Below are positions 1 to 10,185 of a DNA stretch of 64,000 nucleotides, piece after piece. The DNA comes from Cerrena zonata (taxonomy: Eukaryota > Basidiomycota > Agaricomycetes > Polyporales > Cerrenaceae). Under the pieces are notes generated by a model. That model worked only from the letters and a program-made list of their open reading frames with translations, made no database searches and had not been told where the DNA came from. Positions within the stretch are counted from its first letter, which is position 1. Each line of letters opens with the position of its first letter. The stretch spans positions 248,001 to 312,000 of the forward strand of contig JASBNA010000032.1 of assembly GCA_038087015.1 (NCBI GenBank), written 5' to 3'. Made by a program: the position numbers and the translations under genes.

Positions 1-19
1 CATGCTCATGTCGTCCTCA

Positions 20-868
20 GAGCTTCTGCCGCGAAGCTCTGACCTGGTCGCATTCAAGCAAGCATCCCTACGTATTACCAATAATAGGGATCAATGACAC
101 ATGTTTCAAGCATGGCATGTGTATGGTACTGCCGTGGATGGAAAACGGGCGGGTTGGTGATTATATTGAACAGCTACAAGACGAAGGCAACTTTGCGGAC
201 GGACGGGTCCGGGTAGATCGATGGGTCCGTTCTGCGGTTGTCTCTGCTCACAGCTGCTAACCGAGACAATCAGATCTTGCAGATCGCTCAAGGTCTAGAG
301 TCACTACATGAGGAGGATGTCATTCACGGCGACCTTCGAGCGGTGAGTTCCCGAGCGTTCTATTGCATTTATTCTCGGTAATGAACTCGTGTCTTAGGGA
401 AACATACTTCTAGACGATGATTTGAATGCTCGTGTTGCAGATTTCGGTCTCGCTATTGTGGCAGAAGATTATATTACTCAAACGTCCACGGGTGGTCGGA
501 TGCCGAATTGGCTTGCACCAGAATTGATACATCAAACGTCACCGTCACATCCGTCTAAGGCCACCGATGTTTATTCATTTGGGTGTGTGTGTATTGAGGT
601 AAGGAATACGTCTAAGTTACCGGGCTTCTATTAAGAGTTTGACGGATCGTTCACAGCTTTACACAGGCAAGCCGCCGTACAGTGGCTTGGCTCTCTATCC
701 AATACTCGGAAAGTACAGAGCGGAGAGAAGCCTCCTCGTCCCACCTTTTACGGCGCAGACCTCATGTCAGAAGAATTATGGACCGTAGTCGCCCGTTGCT
801 TGTCGACTTCGCCCGCCGACCGTCCAACTGCGAGTGATTTGGTCACAGCTCTAGGCGGGTTGGTTTGA
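20..868 (+). CDS. TKL-like protein kinase, 5'-truncated by window edge and frameshifted
   Basis: Joining exons 20-224, 274-342, 398-598 and 657-868 gives the C-terminal two thirds of a serine/threonine/tyrosine-kinase-like catalytic domain. Visible motifs are FCREALTW, the hinge-like VLPWMENG, the catalytic loop VIHGDLRAGNIL (HGD replaces HRD, as is common in basidiomycete TKL kinases), DFGLA, the APE-like LAPELI and DVYSFGC. The first exon probably begins at an acceptor ending at position 19, so the glycine loop and catalytic lysine lie outside the window. The last exon reads cleanly in one frame up to about 710 (PYSGLALYPILGK) and in the next frame from about 712 (GEKPPRPTFYG) to the stop at 866-868, which implies one missing base. 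Substrate and pathway cannot be inferred. Confidence 0.75.
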
Positions 869-1989
869 AAAATCCGGCACAAGCTACTTACACGGGGAAA
901 TCTAAGCTGCGTTTGGCGTACAATGCATGACTGCACGTTTCTGAAACTTGCGTGGCCGTGGCTGCGGAAGAAGAGATGACATGCAGACCTCGGCTTCCCA
1001 AATATGACCTCATGTACACTCTAGAGTCATGGTGACAGTGTATAATACTTTTGTCGAATCGCCAATTGGATAACCGGCTAAGGCCGCTAAGCTGAAACAT
1101 TCAAACTAGTACATGCCAGTGCCACAATGACTCTGGTTCCAAAATTGGTCGTAGTTAAGCGCTAGCCTCCACTTGTGAACGAACCACCATGATCTCACTC
1201 AAATCTCACTATTGCTAACCTATCATTATCCAACAGTGTATGCAGTCTCTAAGATCAAACAAGCCGATAGATTGCTGTCAACACGATCGTTATGATCCGA
1301 CTGTCTGTTGCCTTTTAGCGGACTCGAGCTGTGCGCCTCGACGGTTTCGAAACAGCTTCACCTCCCGATCTAGCGTGACGGGGCGGGTGATTTATCTTGG
1401 ACAGAGATCCTCGGGTCACTCTACATGACATCAATACAGTATATTCTGCTTCCAGCGGATGTCGGCACACGGCTGGTTCATATGCTTTTGTCTCTTGTGC
1501 TCCTGAGTCTGACAATGTCGAGACAAGGCGCCCATGTCTAAGAACCTTGTTACGGTGGAAGACATGAACCATGTTCCGTACGGATTTTCTCGGCTGGTAC
1601 GTCAGTCAAAGTGATATTATATCCTTGTTTGCATGAGTTCATCAAGCCATAGATAGGAATGAGCCGCAGGCCTATATACCATATGCGGACCGCCGGAGTG
1701 TTTGAACACCACCTCTATTGTTCACCGAATCGGATATTATCGCGGTTTAACGACCGATTTCATATGCACACGAGTCAAGTTTCCCTACCCGGAACATCCC
1801 CTGCAGTTCGCATAAATACGAACTTAAACTTTCCTTGTCACCTGTGTCGTGTCCTATTGTTTCACGATATTAACTCTCTTGACGCTCCTACTTTGTTCCA
1901 CACTAACGGCAAAGCCGCTTCAGGAAACACCAGCCACGATAAAAAGCAGTGGTTCACCTCTAGAAATCACCCACACTCTTGTTTCCGCC
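869..1989. other. Intergenic, no assignable gene
   Basis: About 1.1 kb between the kinase stop and the F-box start codon. No reading frame here continues across plausible introns or resembles a known family. Short frames in 1240-1572 on both strands overlap each other and look random. The last 140 bases carry the leader of the F-box gene. Confidence 0.5.
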
Positions 1990-3273
1990 ATGACAGCGCT
2001 ACTCCAATTTGCCCAAGAGCTCATCGACGAAGTCATCGACCATCTCCACGATGACACGAACTCACTACGCTCATGCGCTTTGGCCTCTCGGTCTTGTGCT
2101 ATGAGAGCTCGCAAACATATCCACAGCAACCTCGTCATTGGCTCTATCGGTGGTGGTCCCAAGATGGTGTTGTACCCGACTAAAGTTCTTCACTACAAGA
2201 AGATTCATCACCTTCGTAACTTTCCTACACTTTCCAAATGCGTCCGTACGATGACTGCTTCCGAATCCATGGAGTCGTTGACCACCGGGCCCATATCCTT
2301 CCCTCGACTTCACACCCTTCGCTTATTCAACATCGTATGGCGTTCTCTCAGTACAGAGGCAAGAGCTTTCGTTCAAACAGCATTCGGAGGAGTCAAGTCT
2401 CTCATCCTGAACAACATCGGCTTCGATTGCTTCGACTCTTTCCTTTATTTGCTTGATGCGTTCCCGGCACTTTCCGAACTGACTATCGAAAACTGCTATT
2501 TTCAACACGATCAAATTCCTGACGACGCTCAAAGAGTAATCTCACTGCGTCGTCTTACGATAGTCAGTGACAAAGCCAGCAATATTTTCGTCGAGTGGCT
2601 CAAAGCGCAAATTGTTCCGACCGTTATCGACGAATTGGTGATTCCGGGTGGCACTGGGTTGGCCTCCGACGCGACGGTGAACGCATTGGCGCGTATCGCT
2701 GCTCCGTCCTTGCGTCATCTTCGTTTCGCTTTTGGATGGGTTTGGCCTCATGGTTTCCTCAAACGTAAGTGTCTACCAGAACGATTGTTTGACATTATTC
2801 TGAACACCTCTACAGCCCAATTCGACCTTTCGCCTGTCTCCCAGCTTTCTACACTGGAAGTTACGAATATCTCCTTGCGCTTAGATGCTGCACACATTCG
2901 GGACTATACGTGGTTGCCCGACATGTTGAAGCGTAATGGTTCACGGCAACTGAGGCGTATCACTTTGCACTTCCATTATGACAAGCTTTCCCAGCTAGAC
3001 CATGAAGGTTTAGGAAAGATTGATGCTGCTTTAAACGCAAGTATTACCGAATCTAGTCGGTGGAGTGCGGAGTGGCGAGAATTGAAGGAAGTTGAGTTTG
3101 TCCTGTGGCCTAATAGAGTGATGGGACAGGAAAGGTTGGCCACGCTGTCGGAAGCTACATCCTGGATCGAGCAAGGAATGCCCAAGTCGGCACATAACGC
3201 CACCTTGAAATGCTACGACGGGTGTACCTACAGCTCGATGTGGGAGCCTATTCATCGCTTCGCAGAGTATTGA
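1990..3273 (+). CDS. F-box-like protein with leucine-rich C-terminus
   Basis: The reading frame stays open upstream to 1849, but the first ATG that places an F-box at the N-terminus is 1990. Residues 7-35 (QELIDEVIDHLHDDTNSLRS) match the start of basidiomycete F-box proteins, followed by the usual CALASRS helix and then leucine-rich segments (LRRLTIV, LSQLSTLEVTNISL). Such proteins bind Skp1 through the F-box and present substrates to SCF ubiquitin ligases; the substrate is unknown. A canonical intron, 2765-2815 (GTAAGT...CTACAG, 51 nt), lies inside the frame, is a multiple of three and has no stop. Spliced length is about 410 aa, unspliced 427. It is not clearly paired with any neighbour. 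Confidence 0.75.
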   Translation: MTALLQFAQELIDEVIDHLHDDTNSLRSCALASRSCAMRARKHIHSNLVIGSIGGGPKMVLYPTKVLHYKKIHHLRNFPTLSKCVRTMTASESMESLTTGPISFPRLHTLRLFNIVWRSLSTEARAFVQTAFGGVKSLILNNIGFDCFDSFLYLLDAFPALSELTIENCYFQHDQIPDDAQRVISLRRLTIVSDKASNIFVEWLKAQIVPTVIDELVIPGGTGLASDATVNALARIAAPSLRHLRFAFGWVWPHGFLKRKCLPERLFDIILNTSTAQFDLSPVSQLSTLEVTNISLRLDAAHIRDYTWLPDMLKRNGSRQLRRITLHFHYDKLSQLDHEGLGKIDAALNASITESSRWSAEWRELKEVEFVLWPNRVMGQERLATLSEATSWIEQGMPKSAHNATLKCYDGCTYSSMWEPIHRFAEY

Positions 3274-3637
3274 ACTAGTAAGTTTCAGTTCCGTTCGATT
3301 GCTAGATCAGGATGTTGACTGCGACTTTTCCATCAAGGAAAACAACCACCCCGGCAATTGCCAGACATCTCGTGGTCTTTGCTTCGCCTGGAGAGGTTTA
3401 GTCTCTCCGCGGAATGTGAGAAGCGGGTTGCAGGAATGCGAAAGGATATTTCTTGCGGACATTTTTGACGGACGTTTATTTGATGCCTTGACGTCCTTCC
3501 GAGCATCCAGTTATCTGCGGTGATAATACCGATGAAGATAACGAGGTAACATGAGAACCTCTTTATTTACTACCACGCCTTACGACGATGACCTCCCTTC
3601 GTTCATATTTCGGGGTTATTCATTCGATTATAATGCT
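3274..3637. other. 3' flank of F-box gene, no gene seen
   Basis: AT-richer sequence following the F-box stop. It probably holds the 3' UTR. No gene, repeat or recognisable motif. Confidence 0.4.
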
Positions 3638-3639
3638 TT

Positions 3640-4164
3640 AATATTTCGTTCTTAAAACACATGCTTCCTTATATCCATTGACTACGTCGTTTAATATGAT
3701 ATTAATATGTTCTACTGTTTGCTTGGCTCCACCTTCCCCGGTGTATATGCGCAGTATATGAATTCCACGATTACATCTTCTCCACAACTCCCTTCCACAG
3801 CGCATCGCCTCACATAGTGGAACGTCCGGTAGCTTTCTTACCCAAAGAGAAGGGAAATCGCGTGAGCCATTTACACATCGATCGTCATTCGGGTGTATTG
3901 CCATCGTCCGGACTTCAAGCTTCGACGTCTTCTAAAATTGAATGTCCCATTATAAGGCCTCAATCGCCGCAAAGGACTGTTGAGTTCACATGAAATGCAT
4001 ATAATGTCGTCGGGTACGTATGGTTCGCTCCACCAAAACGAAATGTCGGATTCATGCTCACGGAACTGTGGGTACCAATCCCGAAGCACATGAAAGTGCT
4101 CTGAGCTCTCAAACGTGGCTTCTTGCATCATTAGGCTTCTTCCAATACAGGTGACAGTGCTCAC
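3640..4164 (-). pseudogene. Decayed coding remnant of unknown family
   Basis: Two overlapping minus-strand frames look like one protein broken by a frameshift. The upstream part contains FHVLRDWYPQFREHE, FWWSEPYVPDDIICIS and NGTFNFRRRR; the downstream part contains NGSRDFPSLWVRKLPD and CGRELWRRCN. The switch is needed near 3875-3885, where the first frame stops just after MTIDV. Amino-acid composition (Trp, Tyr and Pro clusters, well-spaced hydrophobics) looks like real protein and not like random frames. I do not recognise the family. No convincing start or splice sites were found upstream, so a relic of a larger gene is the best reading. Confidence 0.35.
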
Positions 4165-7100
4165 TGCGTCCGCCGCTGTATTAAGAAAATACGGTGGCAG
4201 TATTTGAGATACTTCTGCATGTGCAGACAGTAGACTGTGAAGTACAAGAAGGGAGTGACCCGCGAATGTGCATTCCCGCAGTTAACATAATACCGACCAT
4301 TATATTGGCTAGAGATCATTGATGCACATAGACCTCAGCCTTATCATAGTGATGTCGACTTTTGCAATTTGAGAAAGACGGGCCTGGCATACGGAATAGG
4401 CAACGACGTTCAAAGGAGTTACGGTAACCGATCACCGGCCATATATTCATCAGGTGAGTTTGTTAGACTGTGGATGCATACAATGTACATGTGCACCTGC
4501 GATTTAGCCTTCAGGATCGACTTGAATCCTGCCTCAGCTTTCATCCCTGAGCTAGTAGTTATTGCAAAGTGGCACTTGATCGTGACGGGGACGAGAAAGG
4601 CTGTTTGAAAGGGAGTCTAGATACCAGTCAGGTAACATATAAGCTATAAGCTCGAAACGTCACAAAATAAACATAAACTCGAAGAGCAGGGAAACTGTCT
4701 CGTAGCCTCACCCACATAGCTCCGGTCGTTCAAGCTCTTCAATACAGTGTCCATGACGCCTTTGCCTGGTGACAATCAGAATTTCCTGAAGCGAACGGGT
4801 CTGTATGCACTCCAGCAGAGACCAGCCTCGTCTACCTCTCATCTCAACAGAAATGACGCGTGGGTGTATACATAGAGTTCCTGATCGTGATGAACCAAAC
4901 TTCGCGCGGGAGGACGGCCAAAGCTATGGTGTCGTGATCACACAGGATCACTCCCATCAAACTGACGGCGGTGGGTTCTCAAATGGTTTGGAAGAGAATG
5001 CATGGGTACTTTCGATGTTATACTATCATATCGTCGGGAATTTATTGAGTTTTAGTGTGTGATTTTTGTTGGGGATACTGAAGCTGTCCCAGGGGAATAT
5101 CTCGAGGACGTCTTTGATGGCAGTGAGTTGTGGGTCCCGATAACCGACGTTCAGGGACTGTATACCGGTCGTGAGATCTTTCGACTAACAACCGGCCTCC
5201 TTTGAGATCCAGAACTCGAACAAACTCCAAAGGTTGAGCAGAAACTTTCCGAAATGTACGTTACTCACCAAGCTGGTACAAACATTCCATGCGGAGAAAG
5301 CACACCACTGAGTGTTCAATTCAAATTTGTGAGCGGCGATTTGGTGATATCCCTCCACCCTCCACCTCCCCGTACGACACAGGATCTCCGCAAATCCTAT
5401 GTTGGAAAAGAAGTCGCAAGTGCGGACGTATGGATTCGTTACCTAGAGTTACGGGTGATTCGGGTAACAAGTTATAAGTTGGGAGTTGCCTTTATTCCCG
5501 CATTCAGCCGCAGGTGCTGATAGAGACTTACCAATCCACATTCTCTAAAGACCCTGCCAGAGGCGCATCACACCACTTGATGAAAGAGTCGCCAGGGATT
5601 TCTAAATGCGTAAAGGAGTTATCGGTGTGTACATTCTACTTGAGGATAACAGATAACCCTGAGGGGCTATCAAGCTTCTGACAACAGGCAGTTGCCACAT
5701 TACCCCTATGAGAAATGTAGAAGTAGAAGACGTAAGCCTATTCAGCGTTCAAGCGTCCGACGTCCAACAATCAGCCCACTGAGGAATGTGCGGCTGTCAT
5801 GTAACGTTGAAGAACGTTCACTCACCCTCCTTCAGGGACCCTGACCCTCTACAATCAAGGGAAAAGGTCAAGTGGTCTATGAAATCGTCAATATTGACGT
5901 CACATAGATAGTCACCAGTCTTCACTCAGTGACATATTTCCAGAACATGTCTCTCGAGTCTCTGTATACTGTCAACAGGAGCTTGAAATTGAAGAGATAA
6001 TAACTCGCGTCCACTCAACGCTCGATAATCTTCGATATCTATCATCCATCATGAAGCCTGAGAGATTCAAAGAGCGTCCAATCGAGGCTGTCCGCAGCGT
6101 GCGTCTGGCCTGCCTTGAGGGGGTCTATCTTTTGACAGGCGCGGAGGAAGGATGGGGGTTAGAGGGAGGATATAACCCTCGATTCCCGAAACGGCATTCC
6201 CTGTACGTAGACCTTCATATTAATTTCATACCGGTCATTTTATACAAGTCTAAGGGTGAACGGCGGAATCTGGAAATTAACTTGGACCCTGCTGTTTTGC
6301 ATATTGACCATCATCGAGGGTGTGGTGTGTGCACTAGGGAGTGTCGGGATGGGTTGAAGGAAGAAGAACGACGGAGTGATTGGCATGTCCATGGGGATGG
6401 CGAAAACATCGGGAATTGTCAAGGCTGACCTAGGAATTATCGAGATCAAGAAGAAGAAAATCAATAAATAGGTTCGACAGGTGGATGGGTAGCCAGGTGG
6501 TCGAGTGGGGTATATGAAAAACCGCCCGTCCCGGAGATGGGGTTCTTTGCATCCTAGGAAAGGGATATGTGGGTCCCAGGAATGGATAGCGTATTCTGCC
6601 GACGACGTGTTCAATGCGTGCAAATCCCAATGACAATCGGATGGATGAACGAATATTTGAAATGATTTTCTGTGACTTCTTTTTGTCCAGACGATCGATA
6701 AATGATTGCTATCTTGCTTCGGCTTCATCTTACGGGACATATAACTTGGAATCGAAGAAGGGATGTGCAGTAGGTTGATGGTAAGGGTTGACAGAGATGA
6801 CGGGGTTTGGCGGGGCTGTCAGATCGGGACGCACGAGCTGCACGAGATGCACTCATGCACAATATGGGGCGAGCGGATGGGAAATTCAACGGAGTTTCTC
6901 ATTGGCAATGAAAGGAGCATCTATCGCGGGATGTGGCCACCGTTTAGGTGTTATTGAGGTAATACTCATGGCCCATTCAGGATGTCTAGATTCCTACGTA
7001 GATGTGCAGATTCTGAAGATGTGAAGGTTGGAGCTGCTGCTTGAGATCCGAGTCTGCAGAGAGGGGATAGAGAGATTATAGTCAGTGGCATTATGGTGAT

Positions 7101-10100
7101 ATTGTGGTGTTGCGCCATGATGTTCTGGTGCTTGAATGAATAGCTCACCTCATGGAATAGTCCGGACTGTCAGTCGACTTCGAGAGTCGAGACGGCCTTA
7201 GTATCACGATCGGAGGCTACACACGTCTGTAGATGACTGTTATTGCCCTCCAATAGCGTAATCTCCGGGTCCGGGGCTCAGCAGATATAGATAGGAGAAA
7301 GTTGAGTTTGTTCGTACCTTGGTGTCAAACCTCGGTAGGATAAGTTCAAATCTACCTCTATCCATACATGCATTCGGGTCCGCCGACGATGCAGTGGGCA
7401 GGGGCAGACAGAGATAGACACTGTCATCAGCTCCTCGAAAGCCGAAGAAGTTAAGATTACGATAGGTAATGAACCTTGTCATCATGATGCCGAGGGTGAG
7501 GTAGTGGCTTCTTGCGTGCGGAGAGTAGGTACCGCGGTGATACCCAACCAATGGAATGTCAGCATGGGGCTATGGAGGTCTTGGAGGTATGGTGATGTTA
7601 GACACGGTGTCGCGGAAGAATCTGTCATGATAATGACAGGTGGGAAAAATCCGAGGATGCCTATGATTCAAAAAGTGACGAGTATGATGAAAATGCACTG
7701 ACAGTGGCGCAAATCCCTACTGTTCTCCATTGCAAAGAGAAAAAGACTATCGGTTCCGTCATTGGAAATGGCTGGTGGAATTGCTGGGACGGTTGGATTT
7801 GAGAAAGAGCTACACGGGAGCATGGATGATAACAAAAATATTAGACTTTTCTATTCTCCAACGCTCGTGTTATTCTCAATTCACTTCGCTTGATACCGCC
7901 GGCCGAAAAGGGAACGGCGAGGATAGAAAGGCTTCAAATGTTCTACCATAGACAAGCATCTTGTGCGGCAAAACACTAGCCAAGCCACTTACCTACGTTT
8001 GCAGCTAACATCGGCCGTAGATGTCCACGTATGCATCGAAAGGTACTGAATCGGCACGGGCTTCTCGAACTTACATAGACCTCTCTAGACTGGCTGGTAA
8101 CCTCTAGTAACCCATTGAGTGTTAGACGTTTCCGTGAAGGAAGGCTGACTGATCCTCAGATTCCATGATCATGATCGAGTGGCGTTAACCGGACTGAATA
8201 TATCTAGAAGTGCCGAAAGGTCCCCAGAGACATGGAAGCTGACAGTTAGGAGAGATCTATATGTGGTAGGCAGCTAACAAGAATAGTGGTTCATGGAAGA
8301 GGTATATGTTTGGCGCAGAAAGGTACCAAACATATATGGTATGCCGATAGCACCCACACTCGGGCGGGCAAGATGATTCCACGTAATGCCGGAGAGAGAA
8401 TAACGAGATACTCTTCAAGTCCCTGCCACCGACCGAAGAGACTTGGAGGATGACAGAATCAGACAGATCGAGTGGAATGGTGGAAGGTTAGCCCACTGTA
8501 TTCGCGAGCGCTTTGTATCGGGATTGCTGACTGAGAGGTATGGAGGTATTTTGGGGGTCTGTCTTGGATAGGTCGCAGTAAGTCCTTTGGGATGAGCGCA
8601 GAAACAATGCGAGAGGATATGAAGGTTATCGAATGTATTATTGAGTATTGAATGCACGCCACCGAGAAGTAATGTTGACAACCCTGTAGAGAGGCATTCG
8701 AGGCTAGAAGGCATTGGAAGTATACATAAGAGGCGAAGGACAGGCCTATAGCGGACTTGAAGGCGCTCAAGGGCCGGGATCAAAGCAAGACGTCTCAGAG
8801 TTTGGACGTGTCTGTACCTGGAATTACCGTACAAGAGTCTGTCGCTCGGAGGCGAAAAAGAAAGAGTCTATCATAGCCTACCAAGGACGTACATGAGTGA
8901 CCACACATCTTCGCACGGACGTTGACGAGCATTCCATTCAACAATGCGAACCTGTTTGTGATCTCCGAAGACCATGGATGTTGTTGACACGAGAAAGGTT
9001 CCAACACCTGAGAGAACAGGCATAGAGATAGAGCGAGCTGATCAGCGAAAAGGGCTGTCCGAGCGATTTGTGGGACGTATGCATAGGTACACAGATGGTT
9101 TGCCGGGATCTGCCAGACGCATTGAGTTTGGGTTTGACAGAGCAAGCACATGCCCTGTGTTAAGGACAAGAGGTACCGCAAGAGATTGACGAAACGAGCA
9201 ATGCCTTGGAGCTTTGGGTGGAAAGGGGCAGGAACCATACGATGACAGGGCTGCCGCTAATCATGATCATGGCTGAAGATGGCACATTGAACGTTTTGGC
9301 GGTTCCAAACACCACACTGGGCCTCACTGAGCACCTTGGATTATGGCTGTGATGGCGATGGCCGACTAGGAAAGGCAGTCTTGGCTACCACACGAAATAT
9401 CGTGAGGTGCACCAATATTTTAGGTTGCGGTGAACATAAGCAATAAGACCTATCTAAATCCACACGGATGCCATGAATTGTTTGCGAATTCCCACTTACT
9501 TCGATTGCATCCGAGAGGGTGCTTGAAGCTTCTTTCAATCCAGAAGTTCGAAGCAAAAGTGGGCATTCGCACTGCATGAATGAGGTATTGCATGGAGGAT
9601 GAGGTCCTACGTTGCTTCAGAGATGGTTGCAAATTACCATGATGTTTTCAGCTAGGCACCCCCGAACCGCTTTGCTCTGGCGTTGCAAGCGATGGGGGTG
9701 GCGTGTCGCAAGAGACCGGCCACGGAGCCGCCAAAGAGGCCGGAGACTGGGTATCCGGCTGCGATTGGCTGGATCGGACGGCAAGAGAGGATGGGAACGG
9801 CCGAAGATGCTTACCATAAAGGAGGGGGTTGATTACGTAAGGAGAAGCACCGGGAAAGCGGTAAAGCGGAGACGAGTTTCTAGACGAGCATAAGAAAGTG
9901 AGATGGATCTGATGGGCTACACACACCTTCAGTAAATAAATACGACATCCGTCCTCATGTCCGAGCTGCTCTCGCCGCCTCCCCATCACCCTCCGCTGGC
10001 CTGCATCATCCCTCTCTTGCTCTGTGCACGCGACATTCGTTGGCGATCCTTTACTACGGGCCATCCCATCTAAACCCAGACGTCACTCTTTACCTCGCAC

Positions 10101-10185
10101 TTGCTTGCCTAGGTATGACTCGCATCACATTTGTGTCAGTGACCCATCTCGTCTGACCATCCCTTATCCCTAGGCTCGTGACTCC
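4165..10185. other. Gene-poor 6 kb stretch
   Basis: No reading frame here can be tied to a family or extended through convincing splice sites. Weak candidates are plus-strand frames at 4850-5062 and 5254-5520, separated by a stop-containing segment, and minus-strand frames at 6240-6740, 8415-8834, 8795-9238 and 9648-10064. All have odd composition and mutually overlapping frames on both strands. No terminal inverted repeats, reverse transcriptase motif (YxDD) or transposase motif was seen. It may be decayed mobile or duplicated DNA, or hold non-coding transcripts. Confidence 0.4.

Noticed and set aside
1849..1989. N-terminal extension of the F-box frame with a hydrophobic stretch resembling a signal peptide
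   Set aside because: The frame begins without an ATG, and the F-box sits right after ATG 1990, as in other family members.
8415..9238. Overlapping minus-strand hydrophobic frames that might be a membrane protein
   Set aside because: Frames overlap each other, carry no family motif and could not be joined by splice signals.
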